Assembly: GCA_039583875.1 (NCBI GenBank)
Contig: CM077166.1
Location: forward strand, 77,044,564-77,108,563
Direction of reading: 5' to 3'
From: Platanthera guangdongensis
Taxonomy: Eukaryota > Streptophyta > Magnoliopsida > Asparagales > Orchidaceae
DNA: 64,000 nt
Shown piece after piece: positions 34,261-46,267 of this stretch. Under the pieces are notes generated by a model. It did not search any database. It had not been told where the DNA came from and saw nothing but the letters and a program-made list of their open reading frames with translations. Both the position numbers and the translations under genes were made by a program. How positions within the stretch are numbered: position 1 is the first letter of the stretch; each line of letters starts with the position of its first letter.

Positions 34261-35827
34261 GTATGGCTAGAGCTCATCATCCAAACGGGTCGCTTCCTGA
34301 ATACGATCAGGCAAATCGTTCTGTGTTTCAATCCAGTTCAACCGAGCCATACTAGACTCGCCCCTTGCTACGCACTCCAAGCCGAGGGACTCCCAGTCCA
34401 GCACCAACCGCTCATCATGGGCTTCAATCCAATTCCCTTGCCTAGAGTATTTTCTACTCAAGGCATCTGCCACCACATTGGCTTTGCCTAGCATATACTA
34501 AATCGCTACCTCATAGTCTCCAAAGAACTCGACCCATCTGCGCTGTCGCATATTCAGGTCCTTCTAATCCAGGAGATACTTCAGGCTTTTGTGATCCTTG
34601 AAGATCTCCACCTTCGCACCATAAACATAGTGTCGCCACAACTTCAATGGCAAGATTACCGCCGCCAATTCCAAGTCATGGACGGGGTAATTCCTCTCAA
34701 GGGGCTTCAACTACCTAGACCTAAAGGCTATCACACTGCCATGTTGCACCAATATGCAACCCAAACTGCATTCCGATGCCTCACTGAAAATTTGAAATTC
34801 TTCAGTCCCTTTCAGTAGACTTAGGATCGGAGCTGTCATCATCCTTTCCTTGAGTGTCTCAAATGCCTGATTGCACTACTGAGTCCACACAAGCTTCTGG
34901 TCCTTACGAGTCAGTGAAGTAATGGGTAAAGCTATCCGCGAAAAGTTTTCTATGAACCTTCTATAATACCCGGCTAGCAAAAGAAAACTTCGGACTTCCG
35001 CCATGGTTTTCAAAATCGGCCAATCTCTGATGGATTCCACTTTTGTTGGCTCTACTGCAACTCCATCCCCACTAATCACATGGCCCAAAAATGCCACCTT
35101 CTCTAGCCAGAACTCTCACTTCGAGAACTTTGTATAAAGTTGGTTCTCTCTCAACACTTGCAAGACTATTCTCAAGTGAGACTCATACTCCAACTCCAAT
35201 TTGGAGTAAACCAGAATGTCATCAATAAAGACAACTACAAAAGAGTCCTAGTATTCCCGAAAGACTCGATTCATCAAATCCATGAATACGGATGGTGCGT
35301 TCGTCAGCCCGAACGACATCACTGAGAACTCAAAGTGACCATACCTCTTACCAAAAGCTGTCTTGGGTATGTCCTCGTCTCGAATTCGCAACTGATAGTA
35401 TCCTGACTTCAAGTCCAAGTTCGAATACACCACCGACCCCACCAACTGGTCGAACAGGTCATCTATCCGAGGAATTAGATACTTATTCTTGACTGTCAAT
35501 TTATTCAACTATCGGTAGTCAATGCACAACCGCATATTACCATCTTTCTTCTTCACGAACAACACAGGCGCGCTCCACGACAAAGAAATTGGTCTGATAT
35601 ACCCCTGCTCCAACAGTTCCTGCAACTGTACCTTGAGTTCGGCCAACTCCTTTTGGTGCCATGCTAAATGGAGGACGTGACACCGGCCTAGCCTCTTGCA
35701 CTAACTCAATCGAGAATTCAATCTCCCGTCGAGGAGGTGCTCCGGGAAGTTCATCTGGAAACACATTCTCGAACTCTGCCACTACGGGCACTTCCCCAAG
35801 TGATAACTTGGAAAGGCGAACCTCCAA
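34261..35827 (-). pseudogene. gypsy-2 reverse transcriptase and RNase H, broken
   Basis: Open pieces 35827-35537, 35508-35248, 35097-34876 and 34494-34267 cover RT and RNase H in order. Visible motifs are [46 protein letters not shown] and DALSRK. In-frame stops split them (for example just after FREY at 35248 and before MLGKAN) and the RT N-terminal part is frameshifted near 35660. Confidence 0.85.
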
Positions 35828-35841
35828 TAATGCTACATGAT

Positions 35842-36678
35842 TTAATCCCCCTGATTAACTGCCCGAACCAACTTCATGGCCGAAATCAGGGAAGAGGACA
35901 CTCCATTAAGGCCCTCAAACTTGACTTCTGCTTGCCCTTTGATTCTCAGAGTCACCACCTTGGATACGCAATCAATACTGGCCCGCTGATCTGCTAGACA
36001 ATCCATCCCCAATATTACATCAAACTCAACCAACGGTAGGACCGCTACTATCAACACGAAGTCAACTCCGCCTAGCTCCCAAAAAATGTACCTGTTTGAC
36101 CCGGTGGTCATGGATGACCCATTGGGCATGCACACCTTCAGCTTTACGTCCGCCGAGAATGACTCAACTCCAATTCTCCGGATGAAGCTTTCCGCAAGAA
36201 AAGAGTGCGACGCTCCCGTATCAAACAATACCCTAGCGGGGTATCCGAAAACTAACTCAGATTTCTTCTCCGTTGGCATCTCTGCCGCCCTCAGAAGCTC
36301 TTGCATCCGTTCCCACCAATCCTTCGCATCAGTCGGCGTACCAACTCCCTTGAACGTTGGACAATGGAAGCTCAGAAAATACTTTATCTGTCGGTCTCCA
36401 TGCCCGATAACCACCCTTTCGGCCAACGGCTCTGCTCGCCTGGCTTCTCCGCCCGGCACAGTCGTCGCCGTATCCGGGGTAGCATGAGTTGCTACCTGAG
36501 CAACAGGGGTTGCTACTTGATCTATCGCTGCAGCTTGGGCTGCCACCATTACTTCTGCAAGCATGTAATAGAAGTCGGCCGGGTTTACACTCATGCCCAA
36601 AGGACCCTGAGCAGTAGCGTTGCTCCCTGAAAGCTCTTCTATAGGTCTCGACGTACCCGCCTCGTTGCTTGAACTCAT
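35842..36678 (-). pseudogene. gypsy-2 gag-protease with internal in-frame deletion
   Basis: From an ATG at 36678 (MSSSNEAGTSR), with an upstream in-frame ATG at 36696. About 130 residues carry the start of a gypsy gag (DAKDWWERMQELLRA). The reading frame then jumps directly into the protease (VLFDTGASHSFLAESF, DVILGMDCL) without the rest of gag or a zinc knuckle. The joint lies near 36235-36250. The frame stays open, so it could encode a gag-deleted protease fusion, but the element is broken further on. Confidence 0.75.
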
Positions 36679-36824
36679 ACAAAAGCAAGAAAACAAGGAA
36701 ACAGTCTCGAATCAGAAGACTCAAACATAAGGACATTCATGGTCCCGCATTATTCTTATGTGGATAACTTCTATACGTGATCCGATTACGTTAAATCTAC
36801 TGCCCTAACTGACCTTGGACGAAA

Positions 36825-36840
36825 CCTGGCCCTGATACCA
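36825..36840 (-). other. gypsy-2 primer binding site (tRNA-iMet type)
   Basis: The minus strand reads TGGTATCAGGGCCAGG, 3 bp after the LTR end. Confidence 0.75.
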
Positions 36841-36843
36841 AAT

Positions 36844-37558
36844 TGTAACACCTCCACTGTAGCGATCGTATAATATGGGTCCAGTCGGGGCACCACAATA
36901 TACAGACGCCACAACTTTAGCATTAAAAGATGATATTAACTACCCAATCTCAAAACTCAATAACAAACAATAGCGGAAACAGAAAATAAGACCAGAATCT
37001 TTCCACAAAATTAAGAGTATCGAAGAGGCCTTATGGCCTTACAACAATAGAGAGTCTAACACTCAAATGAATACATCAAGCATCAACGTGCATAAGCACT
37101 CCTAGACTACCTCAACATGCAAGCCGAAAAACTAGAGCATCAAACAAACAATGCGATAAACTAGAGCTAGTACAAAACTTGTAGCACTTCACAAGGCTTA
37201 GGCCTTTTTGGCCGACGAGCTAGCTCCTCTTGTGATCCTTGCCCTGTAAAAATTAGTGGTAATGTGGGTCAGTAAAGGTTGGCCATAAACTGTGTAACCA
37301 TCACATCTCCTCCCGATGGCCCCTAACGGACCCCGGGGTACCCCTCCAACCTGTAAGTCAGCACTTCGTATACCATATACATAAACATGTAAAGCTCTAA
37401 AAGAATAGGTTTGGATGTCTCAAGCAACAAACACATTTTCTATGTTGAGCATATAATAAAAAGGGGCCTAGTATGCAGCATGCATGAAAAACCCGGGCTT
37501 CACCCAAGGTACCCTATTGCATAAGCAACTAGCACATCATCAAATCATCTAGGTACTT
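36844..37558 (-). repeat. gypsy-2 right (5') LTR, first part
   Basis: Begins tgtaacacc and runs until copia-B. 37554-37558 (tactt) is the copia-B target duplication. The LTR continues at 56128. Confidence 0.85.
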
Positions 37559-37701
37559 TGTTGGGTACATTGGAAAATGTGTACTAAATTTGAAGAAGTC
37601 TCACCCTACTCAATGATATGAATCAAGGTGTATTTGATGTGTTTTGAGTTTATTTGTGCAGGTTAAGTAATTGCAGGAAATGCAGAAAAATTTCTAAGTA
37701 C

Positions 37702-38298
37702 ATGTGTCGACACCTAGAGAAGCAGTGTCGACACTTATGAAGGCTTGTGTCGACACTGGAGAAAAACTGTGTCGACACTTTGAGTAAATTGTGTCGACAC
37801 CAGGAAAGGCGGAGTCGACACCAGAAGAAATGTGTCGACACATACAGACAGTGTCGACACACTGTGAAGAATAGTCGAAATAAGTTGTGTCGACACTTAG
37901 AGGCAGTGCCGACAACCAGAGAAGCTTAGTAGACATCAAATGTGTCGACACCAGGAAGATGTGTCGACACACGGAAGTATTTGTCAACATTAACTGTGTC
38001 GACACACAGGACTTGTGTCGACACACAGCAAGTTTCAACAAAGTTAAAGTACAGAAGAACTTGTGTCGACACATTGAAGATGTGTCGACACACTGCAAGT
38101 TTCAGCAAAGTTAAAATGAAGAAGTGTTTGTGTCGACACACTCAATCAGTGTCGACACATTCTAAAGAAGCAGTGTCGAGAAGTTGTTACAACAACACAA
38201 GGAGTTGTGTCGACACCACCAAGGCTAGTGTCGACACTTAGTCCACTTGTGTCGACACTTAGTCTATTTGTGTCGACACATAATGAAGATCAGTCTCG
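37702..38298. repeat. GTGTCGACAC palindrome array in copia-B 5' LTR
   Basis: About 20 or more GTGTCGACAC copies or near copies within 600 bp, irregularly spaced, upstream of the TATA box by about 140 bp. The 3' LTR has the matching array at 54462-55060 with different point changes. Confidence 0.9.
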
Positions 38299-38436
38299 AC
38301 ACTTTCAGATAGAGACAGTGATTTCAAGAAGTGACTGGATGACTTGACAGCTGTCATTTCTAACCGGTCAACTACTACTGTCAGAGCTGTCAGAAGTTGT
38401 TAGAAACTGGATCAGCCGGTTACCATGGAGGAAGAC

Positions 38437-38444
38437 TATATAAA
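38437..38444 (+). promoter_or_regulatory. TATA box of copia-B 5' LTR
   Basis: TATATAAA in gactatataaagtc. The 3' LTR copy is at 55198-55206. Confidence 0.65.
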
Positions 38445-39364
38445 GTCTTTCTCCTTCAACAAAAGAGAAGATCAATCATTGAAGAATACAGATAGAAGAT
38501 CAATCACAACCAACTAACAACAACTAAGAGAGAAGTAATTATACAGAAGATTTTCGGCAGAAGATCTAGAAGAAGTTGGAGAGAGAGAGCTCCATCTAAA
38601 AAGATCAGTTGCTGAACCAGGCTGCAAAGAAAGATTCAGATTGATATCTGGATCTTAAGTCAGAAGCTTATTGAAGATCAACTTCACAGAAGATTCAACC
38701 CTACTGAGTTCAGATACAAGAAGCTTTAAAGAAATCTAAGAGAGGCTGATCTCTGCAATGTTCTTCCAAGAACTCATCAAGAAGCCAGCCAACCCTTCTC
38801 TCTCTATCTGGGTTGTGGTTAATTATTTTGTAAACATTATTTTCTGTAGGATCTTATATAGATCTGAGCTGTAAGCCTATTTTATAAAGGCTGACTGTAG
38901 GAGATTTAGATCTCTGAGTGTAGGTCTTGTTGAAGACTGAGTGGTAGGGCTTTGTGCCTGAGTTGTAGGAGACTGTGTTCTCTGAGTGTAGGCCTTGGTG
39001 AAGGCTGAGGTAGGGCTATCTGCCTGAGTTGTAGGAGTGGGGACACTCTGAGTTGTAGGAACCTGGTTTGGGTTCTGAGCTGCTGTAAGATCTGAGGATC
39101 TGAGGTGAACTGCAGAAGTTAGGCCGAATCTAGTACACTGCTAGATAGGCGAAGGGGGAAAGTGGATGTACCCAGACCTTGGGGAACCACTATAAAAATC
39201 TGTGTGCACTCTGTGTTGAATAATTTCTGTGATTGCTGTGTTGTATAGTAGTAGAATTTGCAATTACTGCTTAAATTACAGAACAGATTATCTGCCTTAC
39301 AAGTAAAAGAAAAAGTACACCTATTCACCCCCCCTCTAGGTGATTAGGCACTAATTCTTTCAAG

Positions 39365-39376
39365 TGGTATCAAAGC
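39365..39376 (+). other. copia-B primer binding site (tRNA-iMet type)
   Basis: TGGTATCAAAGC, 2 bp after the LTR, with one change from the common TGGTATCAGAGC. Confidence 0.85.
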
Positions 39377-39454
39377 AAGGTTACTCAAAGAAGGACTTAA
39401 CAGTCATAGTGAGATCCTTAAGGCAGATTTAAGAATCAAGAAAGAATCAAGAAA

Positions 39455-41494
39455 ATGGGTTCTAGTGAGAATCGCAAAGAGTTGGGGTCAATGAAATTGC
39501 CAATATGTAGAAACGAGATATTTGGCATATGGAAAGAGAGGGTCAGACTCTTTATGGAAGCTTCTGACCCAAGGATATATATTAAAGTCAAAGAAGGCTC
39601 ATATGTGACAATGAAGATATCTATTCTGGATGCAAATCAGAAAACTTCCAAGGACTTTTCTGAAATGACTAAAGATGAAATCATCCTGGCCACTATGGAC
39701 AAGAGAGCCCAGAATATCATTGTTAGTGCCATTGATGATTCAACATTTCAGAACTTAATTCATTGTAAAATCTCTAAAGAAATGTGGGACACATTAATAG
39801 TCTATATAGAGGGATCACAGGAAGTAAGACAAGATAGGAAGTCAATGTTAAATCAGGAATATGAAAGCTTCAAACATGGAAAGTCTGATAGCATTACAGA
39901 ATGTTACAAGAAGTTCTATAGGATAGTTAATAAGTTGATGCCCTATGAAAGAGTCTCCAGCAACTATGAGCTGAATGACAAGTTATTAAGATCTCTGACT
40001 AAGAACTGGGACACCAAGGTTTGTGCCATTAGGGAAGTGGCCAAACTTACTGATATAACTCCTCCAACTTTGTTTGGAAAACTGCTATCTTATGAGATGC
40101 AGTTAATGACTAGAAAGGAGGAAGAGAAGAATACTAGAGTGGAGCACAAGGAAAAGTCTATGACCTTCAAGACTGAAGCCACTAAGAAGTATAGAAGCAA
40201 GTCTCCATCTCCACCTGAAATAATTGCTGAGGCTGTCACAGATAATTCAGATAGCAATAGTTCTGATAGCAGTGAAAGTGATGAAGACTTTGCTGCTTTT
40301 ACTAGGCACTTTCAAAGATTTCTAAAGAAGAGGCAGTGGAGGTCTAAGCCTTCCACTTCTCAGCCAAAAGATGACTACTATCAGAAGAGAAAGTCATCCA
40401 GGAATGATAGAAGCAGGTCCAAGCCAAGTAAAGCTACATCTTCAAAGATTGTGTGCTATTGCTGCAATAGACAGGGACATGTAGTGGCTGACTGTCCTGA
40501 AAAGAGGAAGGAGTCAGCTGACAAAAAGAAGACTCAGGTTAAGATCAAAAAGGAAAAGTCCTTTGTTGCTAAGAAAGACAAGAGTCTGACAGACCAGTCA
40601 TCTTCAGAAATAGAATCAGAAGCTAAAGCCTAAATTGGATTATTTGCTGAAGAAGAAGAAGATGAGTTCATGCAGCTAATGAACTCAATTTATGAGCATG
40701 AAGACCATCAGTGCAAGGGACTGATGGCTATATATGAAGGAGACAAGATCCAGGATCAGCCTGGACCAAGTAAGGTACAAAGTTGTTCTTCTAGTTCAAT
40801 TTATAGTACTGAGTCAGAGTCAGATACATCTGCATCAAGTGATGTGGGTGGGTCTGAATCTGAAAGAGATATTCATCAGTTAATTAATGAATATAGGGAC
40901 TTGTTGCAGGCCTTGAAGAAAAGCAAAACCTTGGCCAAAACTCAGACAAAGGAGATTGCTAGTCTTAAGTTGGCTGCAGTAGATTCAGAGAAGTTGTTAG
41001 ATCAAAAACTGAATGAGATTGCCAGATTGAAAAACATAACTGTTATTCAAATGAACACAATCACATTCAAGAATGATCAGATTAGAAATCTGGAGGTTAG
41101 ACTTCAGAAAGAGAAAGAGATAGTGGCTAGCTTTTCTAAACCTAAATCTGTTTTACCCTTGATAGATGAGTTTGTAGCTCAAAAGGGTATGGCTGGATTA
41201 GGGTTTAAAAAACCTGCCTGGACTGCTAGGTCTAAATATAAGGGCAAAGTCCCAGCACAAAACAAGAAGCCTGCTATAGATAATTCAGCTAGGGTTGTAC
41301 CTAAACAAAGGTACAACGAGTTTGAGTGCTGGTGTTGTGCCAAGGTAGGCCACTTTACCATAGATTGTTGGCACAATTCTAGTGTCAAGGAGAATAACAG
41401 TCTGCCTATGAGAAGACCTACATGCAGATTTGTTAGATTTCAGGCTAACCTGAACCAAGGACCCAAAACTCATTTGGGTTCTACGGTTAACTAG
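39455..41494 (+). pseudogene. copia-B gag with two zinc knuckles, one internal stop
   Basis: ATG at 39455, about 80 bp past the PBS. The first 200 residues are copia gag-polypeptide type (MDKRAQNIIVSAIDDSTFQN). An acidic/Ser segment follows, then knuckle CYCCNRQGHVVADC near 40453. A TAA at 40631-40633 interrupts. The frame continues through an acidic stretch, a Ser/Glu region, a likely coiled coil (about 40880-41120) and a second knuckle CWCCAKVGHFTIDC near 41330, then TAG at 41492-41494, in frame with protease. The copia-A copy reads Tyr where this TAA stands, so it is a lesion; the TAG might be natural. Confidence 0.85.
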
Positions 41495-44400
41495 TCTTTA
41501 TTACAGGTGAGTCCAAGTGGCGATGACCCAATATGGTACTTGGACAGTGGATGTTCCAGGCATATGACTGGAACAAGGGGATTGCTGAAGGACTACACAT
41601 CTATCATGGATGGCCCTAAAGTTACCTTTGGTGGTTCAGAAAAAGGAATCATCAAAGGCTTTGGTAACATTTCTAGTAAGCAGATTACTATCACTCAAGT
41701 GGCCTATGTGAAGGGTTTGAAACATAACGTCATTAGCATAAGTCAGCTGAGTGATTTGGCATATGACATCTCATTGGTCAAGAATGGTTGTCATATCAAA
41801 AGGTCAAGTGATCAAAAGATCATTTTGACAGGATATAGGAAGAGAAATGTTTATTGTCTTGACTTTGTGTGTGAGAACAATGTTTCTCCTATTTGTCTTG
41901 TAGCTAATGAGAGAGTCTCACATTGTGTTAAATGGCATAAGAGGTTGGCTCATCTTAACTAAAAGACTATTGGCCAACTCTTTAGCAAAGAGTTAGTGAG
42001 GAATGGTCCTCAAGTTAAGTGTATAAAGGATGAGATATGCTCAGCTTGTCAAAAAGGCAAGCAGACCATATCCATCTTTCATAGCCTTGAAAATAAGGAT
42101 TCAGTGAGGTATCTCTACCTCTTGCATATGGATCTATTTCGTCTTATGCCAGTTCACAGTTTAGGTAGGAAGGTCTACACATTTGTGGTAGTAGATGACT
42201 ATTCTAGATATTCCTGGGTGTTCTTCCTAAGACAAAACTCTGAAATCCCAAGTATCTTATATAGTTTTGTTAAACAAATTCATAATGAGTTGGATAGTAC
42301 AGTGGTAAAAATCAGAAGTGACCATGGTACTGAATTTCAGTCTGAAAGTATGACAAAGCTATGTGAAGAATTTGGGATATTTCAAGAATTTTCCTCACCT
42401 AGAACACCTCAGCAAAATGGTATTGCTGAAAGGAAGAATAGAACATTGATAGAGGCTGGTAGAACTCTATTGAGTGACACTTCTCTCCTAGAATATTTCT
42501 GGGCTGATGCAGTAAACACTGCATGTCATGTAATCAATAGGGCTACTATCACCAAGTGCCACAAAAAGACTCCATATGAGATTGTGAAGGGCAGAAAACC
42601 AAATTTATGCTATTTCAGGATCTTTGGTTGCAAGTGCTATATACTTAACAATGACAAGTCTTATCTAACCAAGTTTGCTGCCAAATCCCAAGAGGGGATC
42701 TTTGTTGGGTACAACAACAATAGTAAGACTTATAGGGTCTACAACTTGATTACTCAAGTTGTAGAAGAGTCTATACATGTAGTCTTTGATGAAACAAGAC
42801 TGATTAACAGTGAGTTGCCAAGTAGTGTATGCAGCTCTACAGGTATAAATGAGAAGATGGACAAGCTTACCATTGCAGAAGATTCTACTGCAACTCAGGA
42901 AGTGGAAAATGGTGGCTGCTGTCCATGGGGAGTACAAGACTCTCTAGATGCTGAAGAAGACCAAGAGGTGCAGCATGTTGAAGAGACTGGAGGGGTTCAA
43001 CCAGAAGAAAGACTACCTCCAGCTAATAGACACTTAAAGGATCAACCAACAAATCAGATAATTGGTGATCCAAGACAAGGAGTGCAAACTAGAAGCAGGA
43101 ATCTGAGTATAGTTCTTTACTCCAGTTTCCTATCACAAGTGGAGCCAAAGAAATTTGAAGAAGCAGTTCTAGACCCTCACTGAATTGATGCCATGCAAGA
43201 GGAGCTAAATCATTTCAGAAGATGCAAGGTCTGGAAGCTTGTTCCTAAACCCAAAGACCACAACATCATTGGAACAAAGTGGATCTTTAGGAACAAATTG
43301 GATGAGAATGGAATCATTATAAAGAATAAAGCTAGACTTGTTGAAAAAGGATATATGCAGGAAGAAGGTATTGATTTTGATCAAACCTTTGCCCTAGTAG
43401 CAAGACTGGAAGCAATTAGGATGTTCCTTGCCTATGCAATATATCAAGGGCTTAAGGTATTCCAAATGGATTTTAAGTCAGCTTTCCTAAAAGGAGATCT
43501 AAAGGAAGAAGTCTATGTAGAGCAGCCCTTAGGTTTTGTTGATCCTCTCAAACCTGATTATGTTTATAGACTTAGGAAAGCATTGTATGGGTTAAAACAA
43601 GCTCCAAGGGATTGGTATGAAACCTTGTCTAGTTTCCTCATTGAGAACAAATTCTCAAGGGTGAAAATAGACAAGACTCTATTCCTTAGGGAATCTAAAG
43701 GCAAGATTATCCTAGTCCAAATATATGTAGATGACATAATATTTGGGTCTACTGAAAGTAATCTTTGCAGAAAGTTTGCAAAACTTATGCAAGGAAAATT
43801 TGAAATGAGCAGTATGGGGGAACTTAAGTTCTTCTTGGGTCTCCAAGTGAGACAGACTGAAGATGGCCTGTCCATTTGCCAGTCTAAGTTCACCCTAGAG
43901 TTGATAAAGAAGTATGGTTTGGAATCATCCACTACCATGAAAACTCCTATGAGGTCAAGCATGTCTCTAAGCAAATATGATGCAGGTAAACCTGTAGATA
44001 AAACTTTGTATAGAGGGATAGTTGGCTCCCTACTGTATTTGACTGCTAGTAGACCAGATATCATGTATGCTATATGTGTCTGTGCTAGGTACCAAGCATG
44101 CCCTAAAGAATCTCATCTGACTGCAGTCAAAAGGATTTTGAGATATCTTAAGGGCACACCTTATCTAGGTCTTTGGTACCCTAGGAATGAAGAATTTGTA
44201 CTGACAGGTTATTCAAATGCAGATTTTGCAGGTTGCAAAGAAGATAGGAAGATTACTACAGGAACCTGTCAATTTCTAGGTGGAAGACTAGTGTCTTGGA
44301 GCAGTAAGAAGCAGACTAGTGTGGCAATCTCCAAAGTAGAGTCAGAATATGTTGCTGCAGGAAGCTGCTGTGCACAACTTTTATGGATTCAACACCAGCT

Positions 44401-44668
44401 ATAAGACTATGGTATTCAAGTAAGTAGAACACATTTGCTTTGTGATTCTACAAGTGCAATTTCTATAGCTAATAATCCTGTCTCACATAGTAGGACTAAG
44501 CATATAAAAATTAGATACCATTTTCTTAGAGAACATGTAGAAAAAGAGGACATTTCCCTAGAATATGTTAAAACAGATAATCAGATTACTGATATGTTTA
44601 CTAAGCCTCTTGATGAAACTAAATTCGATAAGTTTAAAATTGAATTAGGAATGTTGAACTTAGAATAG
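41495..44668 (+). pseudogene. copia-B pol: protease, integrase, RT, RNase H with nonsense codons
   Basis: One frame throughout with no frameshift seen. Protease WYLDSGCSRHM near 41535; GAG-pre-integrase CVKWHKRLAHLN; integrase core with HMDLF, IRSDHGTEF and TPQQNGIAERKNR; RT with [10 protein letters not shown] and YVDDIIFGS (43724); RNase H with [17 protein letters not shown] and, at the end, DMFTKPLDETKF. Stops at 41960 (TAA, where most relatives have a sense codon), 43181 (TGA, probably Trp) and 44402 (TAA, probably Gln). Catalytic residues are otherwise kept. Confidence 0.9.
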
Positions 44669-44697
44669 TTTGATAAAAAAAATTGGCTAAGTAAAAT

Positions 44698-45130
44698 AGT
44701 GTCGACACAGGGAGTTGTCTGTGTCGACACATAGAAGTGGTGTCGACATTGCAGAGAAATGATATCGACACATCTAGAAAGTCTGTGTCGACACTTCAGA
44801 GAATTTGTGTCGACACATCCAGAGTAGGTGTCGACACATCCAGGGTGGTGTCGACACTTAGGTTTAACAATAATTTCGTCGAGTGAAGTATCGACTAATC
44901 GTCGAACGCAGATGTATAAGTGTCAACACATCATAGTTGGTGTCGACATATATAAGTCAACACTGTTGTCGAGACTTTATTAGTAAGTGTCGACACTTTT
45001 CAACAGTGTCGACACATTTAGAGGATTATGACGCGCCTTTTCACCTTCGTTTCTCGAAATGTATAAATAGGTCTTCAACATTGTTTGTCGACACGCTTTC
45101 CATTGTTTCGAGACCAAGACTTTGTGTCGA
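44698..45130. repeat. GTGTCGACAC array in pol-ORF3 spacer of copia-B
   Basis: A dozen or so GTGTCGACAC copies and variants between the pol stop (44668) and ORF3, the same motif as in this element's LTRs, plus tcgtcgagtga and tcgtcgaacg pieces like those of copia-C. It ends around a TATA box. Confidence 0.9.
45062..45070 (+). promoter_or_regulatory. TATA box TATAAATAG upstream of copia-B ORF3
   Basis: tataaatag, 108 bp upstream of the ORF3 ATG at 45170, downstream of most of the palindrome array. Its sequence and distance match the Athila ORF3 promoter candidate at 5957-5965. Confidence 0.6.
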
Positions 45131-45169
45131 CATCTCTCTCATCTAAATTCAAGATTTCTCAAAACCCTA

Positions 45170-46267
45170 ATGGCGCCCAAGCTAGAAGAGAACATCAATG
45201 AAGGTTATGAGCTAGTACAACATGCCTTTGACGATGCAGAACCAGAAATTCAAGGTGTTATAACCCTAGTTGCTGAAAATGGGTTAGAATTTCTAGTCTC
45301 TGAGCCAACCAAGATTTGGAAGAAGGAAGTACTCGAATTCTTTGGTGCAGCTACTCTTGATGAAACTGGACTCAAGATTAAATCCATAGTCTATGGAGAA
45401 AAAGTAAAACTCACCCAGAAGAGTCTAAGAAAAGTTCTACATCTACCAAGAACTAAAGAGGAAGAAGATGTGCCTACATCTAAGACAAGGGAGGCACTGC
45501 AATGGTGTAGACTAGATTCAAACATGAAGATTGGATCAGATTTTAATAGGAAAGGCATGAACTTGCAAGGCAAGTTCCTGTCTGAAGTAGTAGGAAAGGT
45601 GATTCTAAGCAAACCAGGTGGGCATGATGGGATATCAGCTCACATGTTCAGTTTAATGACAAGGATCATTTTCAAGCTAAAAACGGATTGGTCAGCTGTG
45701 ATGTTTGAAAAGATTAAGGAAAGTCTGAAGAGGCCCAATCTGGGTAGGATTATGAGTTTGTACTTAGCTGGAACTATTCCAGAAGTGATGAACCAAGCTG
45801 TAGGTTCTAAGATAAATCACATGAGGAGAATGGATGTTAGGATTATCTCAAGGTGGGATAGGGTGTTAACCAAGGGCATGCCTACTACAGAGAAGGAAGT
45901 TCCTCCACAGAAGAAGAAGAAAGCCATAGTGGCTCCTGAATCCTCCAGTAGTTCAGAGGAGAAAGTAGTCTTCAGTTCAAATGAGGAAGAAGATGATAAT
46001 ACTGGAAGGTCACCAGTAAGGAATGAAGATGCATAGAGGCAGGGGGAGCAACCTTCTGCTAGCCTAATCCACCTGTATTCACTCCAGGGGGAGCCTCAAC
46101 ATGTGGAAGAGCCAACTCACTTAGACTGTGAAAGGGCAACTCAAACAATCCTTGAGGTAATACATGAAGTTAATTAATCTATTTTCCATATTGAGGATGA
46201 AGTATTAACCGAGTCTTTACTTGATGTTGATCAACAAACTCAGTTAAATAGTCAACCACAAGATGTT
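45170..46267 (+). pseudogene. copia-B third ORF, first part
   Basis: ATG at 45170 (MAPKLEENINEGYELV) rather than the alternative start at 45122. About 220 residues form the post-pol domain, including FLSEVVGKVILSKPGGHD, FSLMTRIIFKLKTDWSA and LGRIMSLYLAGTIPEV, followed by a Lys run and an acidic Ser/Glu region. In-frame stops are at 46034 and 46175. The frame runs into copia-D at 46268, with duplication atgtt (46263-46267). No signal peptide or membrane anchor is visible. Several aggggga PPT-like runs lie in the coding sequence (46040, 46085). Confidence 0.8.

Larger units (their letters stand above)
37559..39362 (+). repeat. copia-B 5' LTR
   Basis: Starts tgttgggtacattgg and ends ttctttca. 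It contains the GTGTCGACAC array (37702-38298), TATATAAA at 38437-38444 and a C-rich tract (39329-39336) near the U5 end. Confidence 0.95.

Noticed and set aside
37702..38298. Direct-repeat array with spacers resembling CRISPR
   Set aside because: Repeats are only 10 bp, palindromic and irregularly spaced, lie in a retrotransposon LTR of a plant genome, and have no cas genes nearby.
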